From Ktedonobacter sp. SOSP1-85 (lineage in GTDB: Bacteria > Chloroflexota > Ktedonobacteria > Ktedonobacterales > Ktedonobacteraceae), in contig NZ_BNJI01000001.1 of assembly GCF_016587415.1 (NCBI RefSeq), forward strand, positions 2,581,501 to 2,645,500: DNA of 64,000 nucleotides, written 5' to 3'. A program made the position numbers and the translations under genes. Below the pieces are notes generated by a model. That model saw only the letters and a program-made list of their open reading frames with translations. It was not told where the DNA came from and made no database searches. This document shows positions 63,710-64,000 of the stretch, piece by piece; positions within the stretch are counted from its first letter, which is position 1, and every line of letters starts with the position of its first letter.

Positions 63710-64000
63710 ATGATACATAGCAAAACATTTACTTTTCCACAACTGATCACCCATTTACGCCAGACACGAGGCATGTCCCAGGGGCAGCTCGCCCAGGCCA
63801 CACGCCTCTCCCGCACTTATATCTATCACCTGGAGACAGGGCAGCGCGCCAATCCCTCGCCGCATGTCGTGCAACTTCTCGCCAGGGCCTTTGAACTCGT
63901 AAGCGACGAACGGCAGGAGCTCTATGATGCCTATACGCGCCTGACCGGGCACTATATTAGTCAGGAACCCGAAGAGGCCCTCCTCGAATTAGGAGATCTG
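63710..64000 (+). CDS. XRE-family HTH regulator (cut by window end)
   Basis: The first 97 codons encode a Cro/CI-type helix-turn-helix (LRQTRGMSQGQLAQATRLSR, then TYIYHLETGQRANPSPHVV), with more protein beyond the window. The ATG at 63710 follows AAAGG. It is divergent from the fatty-acid operon and may regulate it; its effector and full domain content are not visible. Confidence 0.85.
   Translation, partial: MIHSKTFTFPQLITHLRQTRGMSQGQLAQATRLSRTYIYHLETGQRANPSPHVVQLLARAFELVSDERQELYDAYTRLTGHYISQEPEEALLELGDL

Noticed and set aside
1..64000. CRISPR arrays, tRNA or rRNA genes
   Set aside because: No regularly spaced direct repeats with spacers, and no tRNA T-arm or rRNA consensus, was recognised in the intergenic regions. 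This was by eye only.

Overview
The window looks like a chromosomal segment of a Ktedonobacteria-type (Chloroflexota) bacterium. This is inferred from gene content and not confirmed by any search: a valS gene behind a T-box leader, minCDE, several FHA and zinc-ribbon proteins, MerR/GGDEF-like regulators, PadR and GAF regulators, and moderate GC with AT-rich intergenic regions. No rRNA, tRNA, CRISPR array, prophage or intact transposase gene was seen. Genes at both edges are cut (a Rho-like ATPase on the left, an XRE regulator on the right).

Left end (1-9475): the most unusual part. A three-gene regulatory cassette occurs twice in tandem with the same arrangement. Each copy has a small P-loop kinase-like protein and a MerR-HTH/GAF-like/degenerate-GGDEF protein on the minus strand, and a divergently transcribed sigma-70-like protein on the plus strand. 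A Rho-like ATPase that starts almost directly at its ATPase core follows copy A. A 35-residue membrane peptide follows copy B. The A intergenic region has a repeated GTCAACTTTCTT-like motif, and each sigma-like gene has a clear TTGAC-type promoter.

Middle (9750-45919): mostly housekeeping and accessory genes. These include an ABC exporter, an RNHCP zinc protein, T-box-controlled valS, a zinc-ribbon/FHA protein, PadR and a YqeK-like HD hydrolase, a TM2 and a DUF2752 membrane protein, an M1 aminopeptidase with a HEAT-like tail, a UbiB-like kinase, MBL-fold and Nudix hydrolases, aroE, an FAH-family enzyme facing a VOC ring-cleavage dioxygenase, minCDE, an aldose epimerase, ftsH, a PaaI-type thioesterase, a PAP2 phosphatase, a GNAT protein, a KAS III-like enzyme and a membrane FHA protein.

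Right part (46552-64000): an orphan OmpR-type response regulator is followed by a degenerate-GGDEF/MshEN protein and an excisionase-like HTH protein, with TTAACC motifs repeated between these genes. Then come a proline-rich membrane protein, a GAF/HTH regulator divergent from a methyltransferase, and an orphan MsmX/UgpC-type ABC ATPase with a long structured leader. A fatty-acid beta-oxidation operon (acyl-CoA ligase, acyl-CoA dehydrogenase, MaoC-like, thiolase, FadN-like) closes the window.

Across the window, many intergenic regions carry very long, nearly perfect inverted repeats with arms up to 38 bp. Most sit exactly between convergent genes and look like bidirectional terminators, and some include the stop codons. 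A few sit in places where a terminator makes no simple sense: the valS leader and a divergent promoter region. Two dispersed repeat families are also present: a REP-like double hairpin (four good copies) and a long stem-loop (two copies).
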